Positions 44,149-52,682 of a stretch of 64,000 nt of DNA are shown here, piece after piece; positions within the stretch are counted from its first letter, which is position 1, and each line of letters starts with the position of its first letter. Source of the DNA: CBDDHT01 sp965227905 (GTDB lineage Bacteria > Pseudomonadota > Alphaproteobacteria > Rhizobiales > Methyloligellaceae); the NCBI GenBank assembly GCA_965227905.1, contig OZ245780.1:2418001-2482000 (forward strand), given 5' to 3'. Below the pieces are notes generated by a model. The model did no database searches, had not been told where the DNA came from, and was given only the letters and a program-made list of their open reading frames with translations. The position numbers were made by a program, and so were the translations under genes.

Positions 44149-45648
44149 TCAGATCTTCTGATTGTACTCGCCAACCTCAGGCATTGCCGAGATATGTTGA
44201 TCAATTTCGGCGAAGATCGCCCGCATGTTCGCCTCCGATGTGGGGCTTTCGACGACCACAACAAGCTCTGGCTTGTTGGATGAGGCCCGCACCAGGCCCC
44301 ATGTCCCGTCTGCAAGGACAATGCGAATCCCGTTCACAGTAATCAGCTCCCGGATTGCCTGCCCGGCCAGCGTGCCGCCGTTTTTCGCAAGATCGCTGAA
44401 GTGTTTCACGGCGCGATCGACAACCTCATACTTCACTTCATCTGCGCAGTGCGGCGACATTGTCGGCGAGCCCCAGGTCTGGGGTAGATCGCGTCGCAAG
44501 TCAGCGAGGCTCTTGTCCGGCGCGTGTTCCAGCATGTCGCAAACGGCGAGGGCGGCTACGAGCCCATCGTCATAGCCGCGTCCGAGGGGAGGCTGGAAAA
44601 AGAAGTGTCCGGACTTTTCAAAGCCGACAAGTGCACCGGTATCGTGAGCATGGCGCTTGATGTAGGAGTGCCCGGTTTTCCAATATTCACATGTTGCGCC
44701 ATTGGCAGCGAGGACCGGATCGGTGAGGAAGAGGCCGGTCGATTTCACGTCGGCGATAAAGCGCGCTTGTGGATGCTGAGCGGAAATATCTCGCGCAAGC
44801 ATGACGCCGACCTTATCCGCGAAGATTTCATGGCCTTCATTGTCGACGACTCCGCAACGGTCGCCATCACCATCGAAGGCAAGACCGAGATCGGCATTGG
44901 ATTCGGCAACCGCATCGCGCAGGGCATTCAGCATTGCCATGTCTTCAGGGTTCGGGTTGTGGTTGGGGAAGGTGTGGTCGAGAGAGCAGTGCAGCGGAAC
45001 CACATCCAATCCCACGGCTTCCAGCACCTGAGGTGCAAACGCACCAGCCGTACCGTTGCCGCAAGCCACGACCGCTTTGAGGCGCCTCGTATATGCCGGT
45101 CTGTCTTGCAGATCCGCCATATAGCGTTCCGCAAGATCGCTATGAAAATGATAGCGGCCGCCATCGGCCGTCTCGGCTTCTCCTGAAAGCACGATCTCCT
45201 TCAGGGCCGACATGTCGTCGGGTCCGAATGTCAGGGGGCGGTCGAAGCCCATCTTGATGCCGGTCCAGCCATTGTCGTTGTGGCTTGCCGTCACCATGGC
45301 AACGCTTTCGACGTCCAGCGCGAACTGCGCAAAATAGGCCATTGGCGAGAGAGCCAGGCCGATGTCATGAACGTCTGCACCGCCGGCAAGAAGGCCGGAT
45401 ACAAGAGCTGTCTTGATACCGGCCGAGTAGGATCGGTAGTCATGCCCTACGACGATCCGGGCGGACTTGCCGCGTTGCCGGTGCAAAGCTGCCAGACCGA
45501 GTCCAATGGCCTGAATCCCCATGAGATTGATCTCGTCAGGGTACTGCCAGCGGGCATCATACTCCCGGAAACCCGTCGGCTTGATCAGCGGAAAGCGCTC
45601 GAACTCAGCCGTGTTCGGCTTGAGATCCGTTCGTGGTTGCGGAAACAT
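44149..45648 (-). CDS. Phosphomannomutase/phosphoglucomutase
   Basis: A 499-residue alpha-D-phosphohexomutase. Ser122 in TASHNDNGW is the phosphorylated residue, the metal loop is DGDGDRCG (259-266), the sugar-binding loop FEKSGHFFF and the phosphate-binding loop SSNKPELVV near the C-terminus are present. The bacterial AlgC/ManB-like class converts mannose-6-phosphate or glucose-6-phosphate to the 1-phosphate for exopolysaccharide, lipopolysaccharide or glucan synthesis. The N-terminal 20 residues precede the usual start of the fold. It is a single gene, divergent from the VWA protein. Confidence 0.94.
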   Translation of the reverse strand: MFPQPRTDLKPNTAEFERFPLIKPTGFREYDARWQYPDEINLMGIQAIGLGLAALHRQRGKSARIVVGHDYRSYSAGIKTALVSGLLAGGADVHDIGLALSPMAYFAQFALDVESVAMVTASHNDNGWTGIKMGFDRPLTFGPDDMSALKEIVLSGEAETADGGRYHFHSDLAERYMADLQDRPAYTRRLKAVVACGNGTAGAFAPQVLEAVGLDVVPLHCSLDHTFPNHNPNPEDMAMLNALRDAVAESNADLGLAFDGDGDRCGVVDNEGHEIFADKVGVMLARDISAQHPQARFIADVKSTGLFLTDPVLAANGATCEYWKTGHSYIKRHAHDTGALVGFEKSGHFFFQPPLGRGYDDGLVAALAVCDMLEHAPDKSLADLRRDLPQTWGSPTMSPHCADEVKYEVVDRAVKHFSDLAKNGGTLAGQAIRELITVNGIRIVLADGTWGLVRASSNKPELVVVVESPTSEANMRAIFAEIDQHISAMPEVGEYNQKI

Positions 45649-45836
45649 TGGTGATACCCCTCGTGCAGACGAACCTGATAGCGCAAGATGCGGTGCGGAC
45701 CAAGTGTCATGGGATTTGCCAGCTTCGGCAAACAGCCGTCACAATGAGGTGCTGTAATCAGAGCTTCTTGATGCGTCTCGCGTATCCCCAATCCGTTCCT
45801 GATCCTGTACATCCTTGATACGAAAAGGAAAAGTCG

Positions 45837-48596
45837 ATGAATCGAATGCGCTCATCCTTTTTCACCGCCCTGTGGACCGCAGCAATCTCAGCGATTGCCA
45901 TTCCAGGACATGGTATCGCTCAGGAAAAGGTGATGGTCGTTTTCGACGCATCGGGCTCGATGTGGGGGCAGATCGACGGCGTCTCGAAGATCGATATTGC
46001 GAAGAATACGCTTAAGCGGACAATCCGAGACTGGAAGGGACTGGATCTTCAGGCGGGCTTGATCGTCTATGGCCACCGCCGCAAAGGCGATTGCGACGAC
46101 ATCGAGCTCAAGATCCCGTCGGGGCCAATCAACACGCGGTCATTTTCCTCGACCGTCAACAAGATCAAGCCGCGCGGCAAGACTCCACTGACGGCTGCCG
46201 TCAGGCAGGCAGCGGAGTCGCTCAAATACACCGAAGAAAAGGCAACGGTCATATTGCTGAGCGACGGCAAGGAGACTTGCGATCTCGATCCGTGCGCTGT
46301 GGCAACCGAGCTTGAGAACAATGGCGTCGATTTCACAACGCACGTCATCGGCTTCGATGTGGCAAAGCGGGAAGAGAAGCGCCAGCTCCAATGTCTTGCC
46401 GAGAATACGGGTGGCGTCTTTGTCTCGGCGAAAGATGCCAATGAACTGGTTGTCGCGTTTCAACGCGTGGTGGAGCCGCAGCGACCCTTTGCAATTCAGG
46501 CATCAAACAAGGCTGATGGCAGGCCGGTTCCCGGTCCCGTGAACTGGTCGGTGTCCGGAGGCGACGTCAATATCGCAAAGACGACCGAAACGGCGCGGCT
46601 GGAGGTCTCCGACCTGCCGGATGGCCAGTATGACGTCTCGGCAACGGCGGGCGCATTCAAGGGCGAGGGAACATTCGATATCGGAAAAGACAGACCCGAT
46701 TCCGTCGAGCTGGAGATGGTTGCAGAACTGCCGAAGGCAAGCATCGATGCTCCGGATACGGTTCCGGCTGCCGAAGAGTTCGCAGTCAGTTGGCAGGGGC
46801 CTGCCGCCAAGGGAGACAAGGTCCAGTTGGCACGGCCCGGATCCGTACCGGGCTCGAGTTTTGTCCAGTCACTGGATGTCGGCAAAGGTGCAACGCTGAC
46901 ATTTCGAGCACCGGGCAAGCAGGGGCGCTATGAGCTGAGATACTATTCAGCCAGTCTGAGAAAATTGCTGGCTCAGCGCCCCATAACGGTCGGTGAGCCG
47001 AAGCCTTCCGCGTTTCTGACAGCAGTAGACGAAGTGCCCGCGGGTGCAACCTTCGAAGTCCAATGGGAAGGCCCCGGACACGAGCGTGATTGGGTGGGTC
47101 TTGCAACGCCCAAGATGAAGGCCGGAAATCACAAGACTTACGCTTATACGAAATCCGGCAACCCTGTCTCGCTCCGAGCACCGTCAAAACCTGGGGACTA
47201 TGAGCTGCGCTATGTGAACGGCACCGAAACGAAGATCATGGGGCGCCGAAAACTCAAAGTGGTGCCGGCCGATATGGAACTCGTCGCCGTGGATCGTGTG
47301 AAGGGCGGCGCATCCTTCGAGGTGAAGTGGAAAGGGCCAGGGCATAAAAGAGATTGGGTTGGATTGGCAACGCCGAAAATGAAGCCGGGGCAACACAAAT
47401 CCTATGCCTATGTCCGGCAAGGCAATCCCGTGACCTTGAGGGCGCCGACGGCACCTGGTCAATATGAGATCCGTTATGTCAATGCGAGCGATACCACGGT
47501 CATGGCCCGCCGCAGGCTCGTGGTCGAGCCATCCGGTGCAACCCTCGCTGCTCCAGATGAGGTGAAGGGGGGGCAACCGTTCGAAGTCAAATGGGAAGGG
47601 CCCGGGCACAAGAGAGACTGGGTCGGGATCGCAGCTCCCAAGGACAAACCGGGCAAGCACAAAAGCTACGCCTATACGCGCCAGGGCAATCCGGCAAAAC
47701 TGCGGGCGCCGACGGCTCCGGGCGAATATGAGATTCGGTATGTCAATGCGAGCGAGTCCACGGTCATGGCGCGCCGCAAGCTCATTGTGAAAGAGGCCGA
47801 TGTCACGTTGGAGGCCGTGAGTGAGATCGGTGCAGGCGAGCCGTTCGACGTGCAATGGGTCGGTCCGGGCCAGGACAATGACTGGATTGGCATCTCCGAG
47901 CTGAAAGCGGGATCCAGTGCACACAAGGGCTATGCCTATGCGAAACGCGGGAACCCGGCAAAACTGCGTGCCCCGACAAAGGCTGGCTCCTACGAGCTGC
48001 GTTACGTCAATTCCAGCGAGAGATCGGTCATGGCGCGTCGGTCGCTGACGGTCAAACCATCAGCGGTCCAACTTGAAACTGTTGAGGGAATACCGGCGGG
48101 ATACGACTTCGAGGTCAAGTGGACCGGCCCAGGCGTCAACAACGACTACATCACTGTGTCGACACCGAAAACGAAATCCGGGCAACACAAAGCCTATGCC
48201 TACACCAAGCGCGGTAATCCTCTATCCATCAGAGCTCCGAGCCAGCCCGGGACCTACGAAGTCCGCTATATCAATGGCAATGATCGGGGCACGCTGGCAC
48301 GGGTGCAACTGGAGGTCGGTCCCACAAATGCAAGCATTGAGGCTGTCGAGACGATCGGTGCCGGCAAGACGTTCGAGGCTAAATGGGTTGGCCCAGGCAA
48401 TCGGAACGATTGGGTCGAGATTTCCCGACCCGATCAGAAACCCGGCAAGTACGTCTCTTATGTCTATGTGAGAAGAGGCAATCCGCTGGAAATGCGTGCG
48501 CCGGCAGAACCTGGAACCTATGAGCTTCGCTATATCAACGGCAGCGAAAGATCGGCTCTCGCAACACGCAAGCTCATTGTTGAGTCCGGTAGATAG
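45837..48596 (+). CDS. Secreted VWA-domain protein with seven tandem 88-residue repeats
   Basis: A 919-residue protein with a signal peptide (about 1-28, ending GIAQ). A von Willebrand factor A domain (about 31-210) carries a complete MIDAS: Asp37-x-Ser39-x-Ser41 in VFDASGSMW, Thr116 in RGKTPLT, and Asp143 in LLSDGKE; a cysteine pair flanks it (CDD, CDLDPC). A linker domain (about 215-300) is beta-rich. Residues 301-919 are seven immunoglobulin-like repeats. The VWA domain should bind a partner or a divalent metal; the repeat array probably serves as a stalk or adhesive surface in the envelope or outside. AAGGAAAAG precedes the ATG. The gene converges on two retropepsin-like protease genes. 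Confidence 0.9.
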   Translation: MNRMRSSFFTALWTAAISAIAIPGHGIAQEKVMVVFDASGSMWGQIDGVSKIDIAKNTLKRTIRDWKGLDLQAGLIVYGHRRKGDCDDIELKIPSGPINTRSFSSTVNKIKPRGKTPLTAAVRQAAESLKYTEEKATVILLSDGKETCDLDPCAVATELENNGVDFTTHVIGFDVAKREEKRQLQCLAENTGGVFVSAKDANELVVAFQRVVEPQRPFAIQASNKADGRPVPGPVNWSVSGGDVNIAKTTETARLEVSDLPDGQYDVSATAGAFKGEGTFDIGKDRPDSVELEMVAELPKASIDAPDTVPAAEEFAVSWQGPAAKGDKVQLARPGSVPGSSFVQSLDVGKGATLTFRAPGKQGRYELRYYSASLRKLLAQRPITVGEPKPSAFLTAVDEVPAGATFEVQWEGPGHERDWVGLATPKMKAGNHKTYAYTKSGNPVSLRAPSKPGDYELRYVNGTETKIMGRRKLKVVPADMELVAVDRVKGGASFEVKWKGPGHKRDWVGLATPKMKPGQHKSYAYVRQGNPVTLRAPTAPGQYEIRYVNASDTTVMARRRLVVEPSGATLAAPDEVKGGQPFEVKWEGPGHKRDWVGIAAPKDKPGKHKSYAYTRQGNPAKLRAPTAPGEYEIRYVNASESTVMARRKLIVKEADVTLEAVSEIGAGEPFDVQWVGPGQDNDWIGISELKAGSSAHKGYAYAKRGNPAKLRAPTKAGSYELRYVNSSERSVMARRSLTVKPSAVQLETVEGIPAGYDFEVKWTGPGVNNDYITVSTPKTKSGQHKAYAYTKRGNPLSIRAPSQPGTYEVRYINGNDRGTLARVQLEVGPTNASIEAVETIGAGKTFEAKWVGPGNRNDWVEISRPDQKPGKYVSYVYVRRGNPLEMRAPAEPGTYELRYINGSERSALATRKLIVESGR
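46737..48596 (+). repeat. Seven tandem repeats inside the VWA gene (264-bp period)
   Basis: An invariant tryptophan recurs at residues 319, 410, 498, 586, 674, 762 and 850, so from the second copy on the period is exactly 88 residues (264 bases). The core of each unit reads W-x-GPG-x(4)-DW(V/I)GxxxPK, then HKxYAYxxxGNP, LRAPxxPGxYE(L/I)RYVN and MARRxLxV. The first unit is divergent and lacks the DW and YAY parts. Units 3 and 4 are nearly identical at DNA level around TATGTCAATGCGAGCGA (about 47476 and 47739), which points to recent duplication or conversion. Confidence 0.92.
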
Positions 48597-48604
48597 AACT
48601 TCGC

Positions 48605-48625
48605 GCGATGATACCAAATCATCGC
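48605..48625. terminator. Hairpin between convergent genes
   Basis: GCGATGAT (48605-48612) pairs with ATCATCGC (48618-48625) across the loop ACCAA, nine bases after the VWA stop and 25 bases before the end of the opposite protease gene. There is no T-run on either strand, so it is only terminator-like. Confidence 0.4.
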
Positions 48626-48649
48626 ACGATGCTTTGGTCGGGACGTCTG

Positions 48650-49216
48650 CTATTGATTGAGAACGAGTTCGTTGCCGCGAATCTGAAAGCTCTCCAGCCG
48701 GCTGAGGAAACTCATGCCCAGCAGGCTGATATGAAGCTTGCCCGGCTCCGCAACCATGGCGCGCACATTCCGCACTTCGATATCGCCGACTCTGATGCGG
48801 TCGAGCGTTACCATCGCCATACTTGCCGTTCCATTGGCTGTTCGGGATCGTGCGGTAAATGAGAGGTCGTTGGGTGTGAAGCCGATTTCTCTCGCATCGT
48901 CGTAGGTTAACGCGACGAGTGTGGCTCCCGTATCGGCCAATAGCGCTACATCGCGGCCATTAATCTCGGCAGCAACAGCGAAATGACCAGACCTGTCGGC
49001 GCGCAGATGGACAGAGCGATCGAACCCCGAGGATGTCACGGTTTGTCGGGGCGACTCTTCGCGCACATCCTGAGATTGGTGGACGGCGACGGCCACGTTC
49101 GTGACGGCTGCCTTGATTTCATCGAAATAGTAAACGGCGCCGAAACCCGTAACCAGCACGGCACTCCACGTTATCGCTTCGCCGATCAAATGTCGGACAC
49201 CGGATCCATACGCCAA
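48650..49216 (-). CDS. Membrane-anchored retropepsin-like aspartic protease
   Basis: A 188-residue protein starting with TTG at 49216, with a run of six G as ribosome site. One span lies at about 12-31. The periplasmic C-terminal domain (about 65-188) is a single-lobe retropepsin with the catalytic triad Asp95-Thr-Gly (LLADTGATLVAL), the flap region RTANGTASMAMVTLDRI and the C-terminal SLLGMSFLSRL. This is the TIGR02281-type family of single-domain clan AA proteases, which should be active as dimers; their natural substrates are unknown. It is one of two paralogues encoded in a row. Confidence 0.88.
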   Translation of the reverse strand: MAYGSGVRHLIGEAITWSAVLVTGFGAVYYFDEIKAAVTNVAVAVHQSQDVREESPRQTVTSSGFDRSVHLRADRSGHFAVAAEINGRDVALLADTGATLVALTYDDAREIGFTPNDLSFTARSRTANGTASMAMVTLDRIRVGDIEVRNVRAMVAEPGKLHISLLGMSFLSRLESFQIRGNELVLNQ

Positions 49217-49273
49217 GACAAACGCCCCCCGAGATACGAGATACGCGCGGGCTCTTCATCCCACTCGAAACAA

Positions 49274-49978
49274 CTAACCACGTAGGGTCAGAAAGTCTCC
49301 CGAGAACTCATATGAGCGTAAACGGCTTAAAAAACTCATACCGAGCAAGCTTTGGTGCAATGCGCCCGGCCTGGCAATCAATGCTTCGACGTTCACCATC
49401 GTCACAGATCCGATGATGATTTTCTCCAAGCGAATATGGGCAGCGAACGACCGACCATTCGCGGTCTGGACTGGCACGGTATACGATAATTTCCCGATAT
49501 CGATGCCGGCTCTTTTTGCGTCGGCCGCCCGCAAAACCACCGTGGATGCACCCGTATCGACGATCATAGCGATCGGAATCGCGTTTATCGTCGTCGTGGC
49601 AACGAACTGGCCGTCGATCTGACGGCGTATCCGGACATCCCGTTTCACGGGCAGGGCTTCGGTCGTCACTGAAACCGAAACCGGAGGCTTAAGTTGGGTC
49701 AACAAACGATCCGATAGCGGCTTCAATTCGCCTCGAACCGAATAGACCACAACACAGACGATGACTAAAGCCGACCAGCCGATTGCGTTTCTGAGAGAGC
49801 TGACAAGACCTTTTTGCCGACGCAAAAGCGGTCCGCCAAGAAAGATGATCAGGGCCAGGCCGGTAATCATCATCGCAAAATCCGGCCCGGCAAAACCGGC
49901 GATCGATTCTGTTGATTTCTCTAAAGAGAGGATGAGGCCGGCGCATGCCAGGAGCAAAAAAGCCAGCAGAGCACTCAT
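49274..49978 (-). CDS. Membrane-anchored retropepsin-like aspartic protease, paralogue
   Basis: A 234-residue protein with three membrane spans (about 1-20, 34-52 and 66-82), a linker, and a retropepsin domain (about 115-234). The catalytic Asp141 lies in IVDTGASTVVLR; the flap PVQTANGRSFAAHIRLEKI and SLLGMSFLSRLRSYEF match the neighbour closely. The two genes are 57 bases apart in the same direction and clearly arose by duplication, but their membrane parts differ. This longer three-span form with a DUF1289 gene just upstream is the usual arrangement in Rhizobiales; the one-span copy is the extra one. Confidence 0.9.
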   Translation of the reverse strand: MSALLAFLLLACAGLILSLEKSTESIAGFAGPDFAMMITGLALIIFLGGPLLRRQKGLVSSLRNAIGWSALVIVCVVVYSVRGELKPLSDRLLTQLKPPVSVSVTTEALPVKRDVRIRRQIDGQFVATTTINAIPIAMIVDTGASTVVLRAADAKRAGIDIGKLSYTVPVQTANGRSFAAHIRLEKIIIGSVTMVNVEALIARPGALHQSLLGMSFLSRLRSYEFSGDFLTLRG

Positions 49979-49979
49979 C

Positions 49980-50150
49980 TTACTGGTTCTCCGGGGAGTG
50001 GTGCGTCGCGGCCAGACGAGTCATGATCGCGTGCCTCTGGCGATCGGTCATCGCGCTCCAGCGCGCAATTTCATCCTGGGTCCGGCCACAGCCCCGACAG
50101 GCACCGTTACCTGGATCGATCACACAAATACCAACGCAAGGCGAGACCAA
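49980..50150 (-). CDS. DUF1289 family cysteine-motif protein
   Basis: A 56-residue protein. The TTG at 50150 is chosen because GGAGG lies six bases before it; the frame is open to 50183 with another TTG. The DUF1289 signature SPCVGICVIDPGNGACRGCGRT holds four cysteines that probably bind zinc or iron-sulfur, followed by DEIARWSAMTDRQRHAI. The function is unknown. Its stop is one base from the start of the retropepsin gene, so the two are co-transcribed. Confidence 0.83.
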   Translation of the reverse strand: MVSPCVGICVIDPGNGACRGCGRTQDEIARWSAMTDRQRHAIMTRLAATHHSPENQ

Positions 50151-50250
50151 GATGTGCCTCCGATACGCTCCGCCGCACAACAACCATCTCTATTTCTAGA
50201 GATCAGGACGGCGGAAGGCAATCGGGATCGGACGTGAACGCTGGAATTTG

Positions 50251-51771
50251 TTACGCCGTTGCGAGCGTATCGGCTTCACCGGGCTCGGCTAGGCGCGGCA
50301 TGACATGAAGGACACGCTCGGGCGGGAATGTCGCAACAACCTCGGTCCCCTGCCGTAGTTTGCTCTTCAGCTCGAAGACACCACCATGCAAGTCGACCAA
50401 ATTCTTGACAATCGGCAGGCCGAGGCCGGTCCCGCCTTCGGCTGTCTGGTGCGCGAGCGATCCTTGCCCGAATGTCGAGAGGACCCGAGGAATTTCCTCC
50501 TCCGGTATTCCCGGTCCGGTGTCCCGAATGGCGAGGAACTGTCCACCTTCGGGACTCGCCCCAATACGGATCGTTATCATGCCCCCACGCGGTGTGAACT
50601 TAACGGCATTGGACAGGAGATTGAGACAAATCTGTCGCAGAGCGCGCTCGTCTGCCCATAATTGAGGCAGTCCTTCGGGGAAGTCGTCGACGATCTCGAT
50701 ACTCTTATTGTTGGCTTTCAGCTTCAGGAGCCGGTGACAATCCTCTGCGATATCGGCCAGGGTTACCGGCTCTTCATTCAGTTCGTAGCGGCCGGCTTCA
50801 ATACGGGAGAGATCCAATATCTCATTGATGAGATTGAGCAGGTGCTGTCCGCTTGTATGGATATCGGCAGCATAGTCTTTGTATGTCGGTACCGTGTGCT
50901 TTCCGAGTATCTCCGTTTTCATAACCTCGGAGAACCCCAGAATAGCATTCAGGGGTGTGCGCAGTTCATGACTCATGGTTGCCAGGAAACGCGACTTGGC
51001 AAGATTCGCTTCCTCGGCGCGCCGTCTGGCACCGTCGGAAATCGACTTGGCCTGTTCGAGTTCCGCGATCAGGGCATCTTTTTCAGCCCGGTAGCCCAGC
51101 ATCGCTTTGACGGTCGAATTCAAGCCGGTCATCAAGACCAGGAAATACATGTGAACGCCGATTGTCATGGCCGCGAGGGCCCAGAAGAACGGATTATCCA
51201 TCATCCCAAAGCGCAGAACCAAGGCTGCCGTCATCGGGATGGTGCCGGCATAAACGATCGGCATGACTGTGAATGCAAACATCATCCGCAACGATAGAAC
51301 CACGATGATCGAAGCGAATATGAAGATGTAGGCCGACTGGTCCTGGCTCACGAAATCGACAAAAACGACACTGGCCCAGGTCACGCCATAGAGGAATTCG
51401 GCCGCAGCGAACTTGGCTCGCCATGTGTCGACATCCACCTCTGACTGCGGTTTGAGGCTGAACTGGCGGGCAAGCGCGAGCAGAATGCCCTTGGCGATAA
51501 AGACTTGGCTCAGCCAGACCAACAACTCATTTGTCGGTGCCCAGAACATTGCGCCAAGAGCGACGATAATCGCCAGCATCGGCACGGTAAGCGCCGCACC
51601 GAGTTCGTTTTTGACGAACATCTGCAGCAGTTCATAGTCGAATTCACGTGTTGAGCTTGCCTGACCGGAAAGGAGATCGCGTGCATCTCGGATCTGGCGC
51701 GCGGTTTTGGCCCTCGCGCTTGTGCCAGGCGTATTCGGTACCGATCTCGCGGCGGTGGATCCCGTGCTCAT
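50251..51771 (-). CDS. Multi-span sensor histidine kinase of the PleC/DivJ/PdhS class
   Basis: A 506-residue kinase; the ATG at 51771 is used (the frame extends 23 codons to a TTG). Five or six spans lie at about 58-218 without a large periplasmic loop; no PAS domain is seen. A short coiled coil (about 228-255) leads to His268 in TMSHELRTPLNAILGFSE, and the dimerisation helix ends in LINEILDLSRIEAGRY. The ATPase shows LLNLLSNAVKFT, DTGPGIPEEEI and GTGLGLPIV. The H-box region is close to the DivJ- and PleC-like kinases of this window. The membrane part resembles that of DivJ but lacks PAS. The ligand is unknown, and I cannot assign a name. Confidence 0.85.
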   Translation of the reverse strand: MSTGSTAARSVPNTPGTSARAKTARQIRDARDLLSGQASSTREFDYELLQMFVKNELGAALTVPMLAIIVALGAMFWAPTNELLVWLSQVFIAKGILLALARQFSLKPQSEVDVDTWRAKFAAAEFLYGVTWASVVFVDFVSQDQSAYIFIFASIIVVLSLRMMFAFTVMPIVYAGTIPMTAALVLRFGMMDNPFFWALAAMTIGVHMYFLVLMTGLNSTVKAMLGYRAEKDALIAELEQAKSISDGARRRAEEANLAKSRFLATMSHELRTPLNAILGFSEVMKTEILGKHTVPTYKDYAADIHTSGQHLLNLINEILDLSRIEAGRYELNEEPVTLADIAEDCHRLLKLKANNKSIEIVDDFPEGLPQLWADERALRQICLNLLSNAVKFTPRGGMITIRIGASPEGGQFLAIRDTGPGIPEEEIPRVLSTFGQGSLAHQTAEGGTGLGLPIVKNLVDLHGGVFELKSKLRQGTEVVATFPPERVLHVMPRLAEPGEADTLATA

Positions 51772-52128
51772 ACTCGGCGCGTTCCAAGGTAAGTTTGGTA
51801 CTCGATAGAGGAATCGCCCGCTCAGCGGGTTTCTCTGCAATTCACCGAAGCGATCTCGGCACCGTACAGTGTCGGGACAATTCCCTAACGTCTCGTTTAC
51901 TTTGTTTCGGATGTTCGACGGCCATACGCACCGTCAAAGTCGCCGAAAAGTGGGTGAATGCAATAGGTCGGCTCAGCAATCGCGAGCGTCTCTTGCAACG
52001 GTGTCGTGATGCATCATCACCGAGTTATGGCTTGTCACATCGGACCTTATCAGACCAAAAGTCTAAGGAATTGGCTGCGCACCCAATCAGATCGCAGCAA
52101 CAGGCCCGCCGAATGAAAATATGAAAGC
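51772..52128. other. Intergenic region between divergent genes
   Basis: About 360 bases between the multi-span kinase (minus) and the nuclease (plus). Short open frames on both strands have no coding character. I see no strong hairpin or repeat. It should contain both promoters. Confidence 0.5.
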
Positions 52129-52650
52129 ATGATCGCTCGCCTCATAAGATTGACACGACGCCATCGCGGTCTGGACTTTGCGTTGTTCGCCTGTCTGATC
52201 GTCGGATTGCTGGCGATCGTGCAACTCTTGCCCGAACCGGAGATGCGCCAGGTGATCGGCAACGTGCGGGTCGTCGATGGGGACAGCATCGAATTGGCAG
52301 GCGAGAGGGTCAGACTACGCGGGATCGATGCCCCCGAACTGGCACAGTCATGCCAGCGTGGAGGCAGAGACTGGGCATGCGGGCGCCAGGCGAGGGATCG
52401 CCTCCGCCGCATGATTGGCGGCGCAACCGTCACCTGCAAGGCAGCAAGACGGGACAAGCACAATCGCTTGTTGGGCGTCTGCAAGGCGGGAGAGCGGGAA
52501 ATCAATGAGTGGATGGTATCGAACGGCTGGGCGGTATCCTATGACGAATATGGTGCAGCCGAACGCGCTGCAAAGAAAGCGCGCCGCGGTCTGTGGTCGG
52601 GAACTTTCGAGCGGCCGAAGGACTGGCGAGAAACCCACGGCCGCCGCTAA
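52129..52650 (+). CDS. Staphylococcal nuclease-like (thermonuclease family) protein
   Basis: A 173-residue protein with an N-terminal span (about 17-36) that anchors or exports it. The SNase fold covers about 42-155 with VVDGDSIELAGERVRLRGIDAPE (Asp at the calcium site, the catalytic Arg and Glu) and RDKHNRLLGVC, the second catalytic arginine. Several cysteines (SCQ, ACG, VTCKA, GVCKA) could form disulfides in the periplasm. Such enzymes cleave DNA or RNA outside the cytoplasm. A glutathione transferase gene follows in 32 bases. Confidence 0.9.
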   Translation: MIARLIRLTRRHRGLDFALFACLIVGLLAIVQLLPEPEMRQVIGNVRVVDGDSIELAGERVRLRGIDAPELAQSCQRGGRDWACGRQARDRLRRMIGGATVTCKAARRDKHNRLLGVCKAGEREINEWMVSNGWAVSYDEYGAAERAAKKARRGLWSGTFERPKDWRETHGRR

Positions 52651-52682
52651 CAAGACTGGCTCAGGAATAAGGGACTGGATGA

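Noticed and set aside
46737..48596. CRISPR-like periodicity
   Set aside because: The period of 264 bases is in frame and encodes protein domains; there are no short palindromic repeats with unique spacers.
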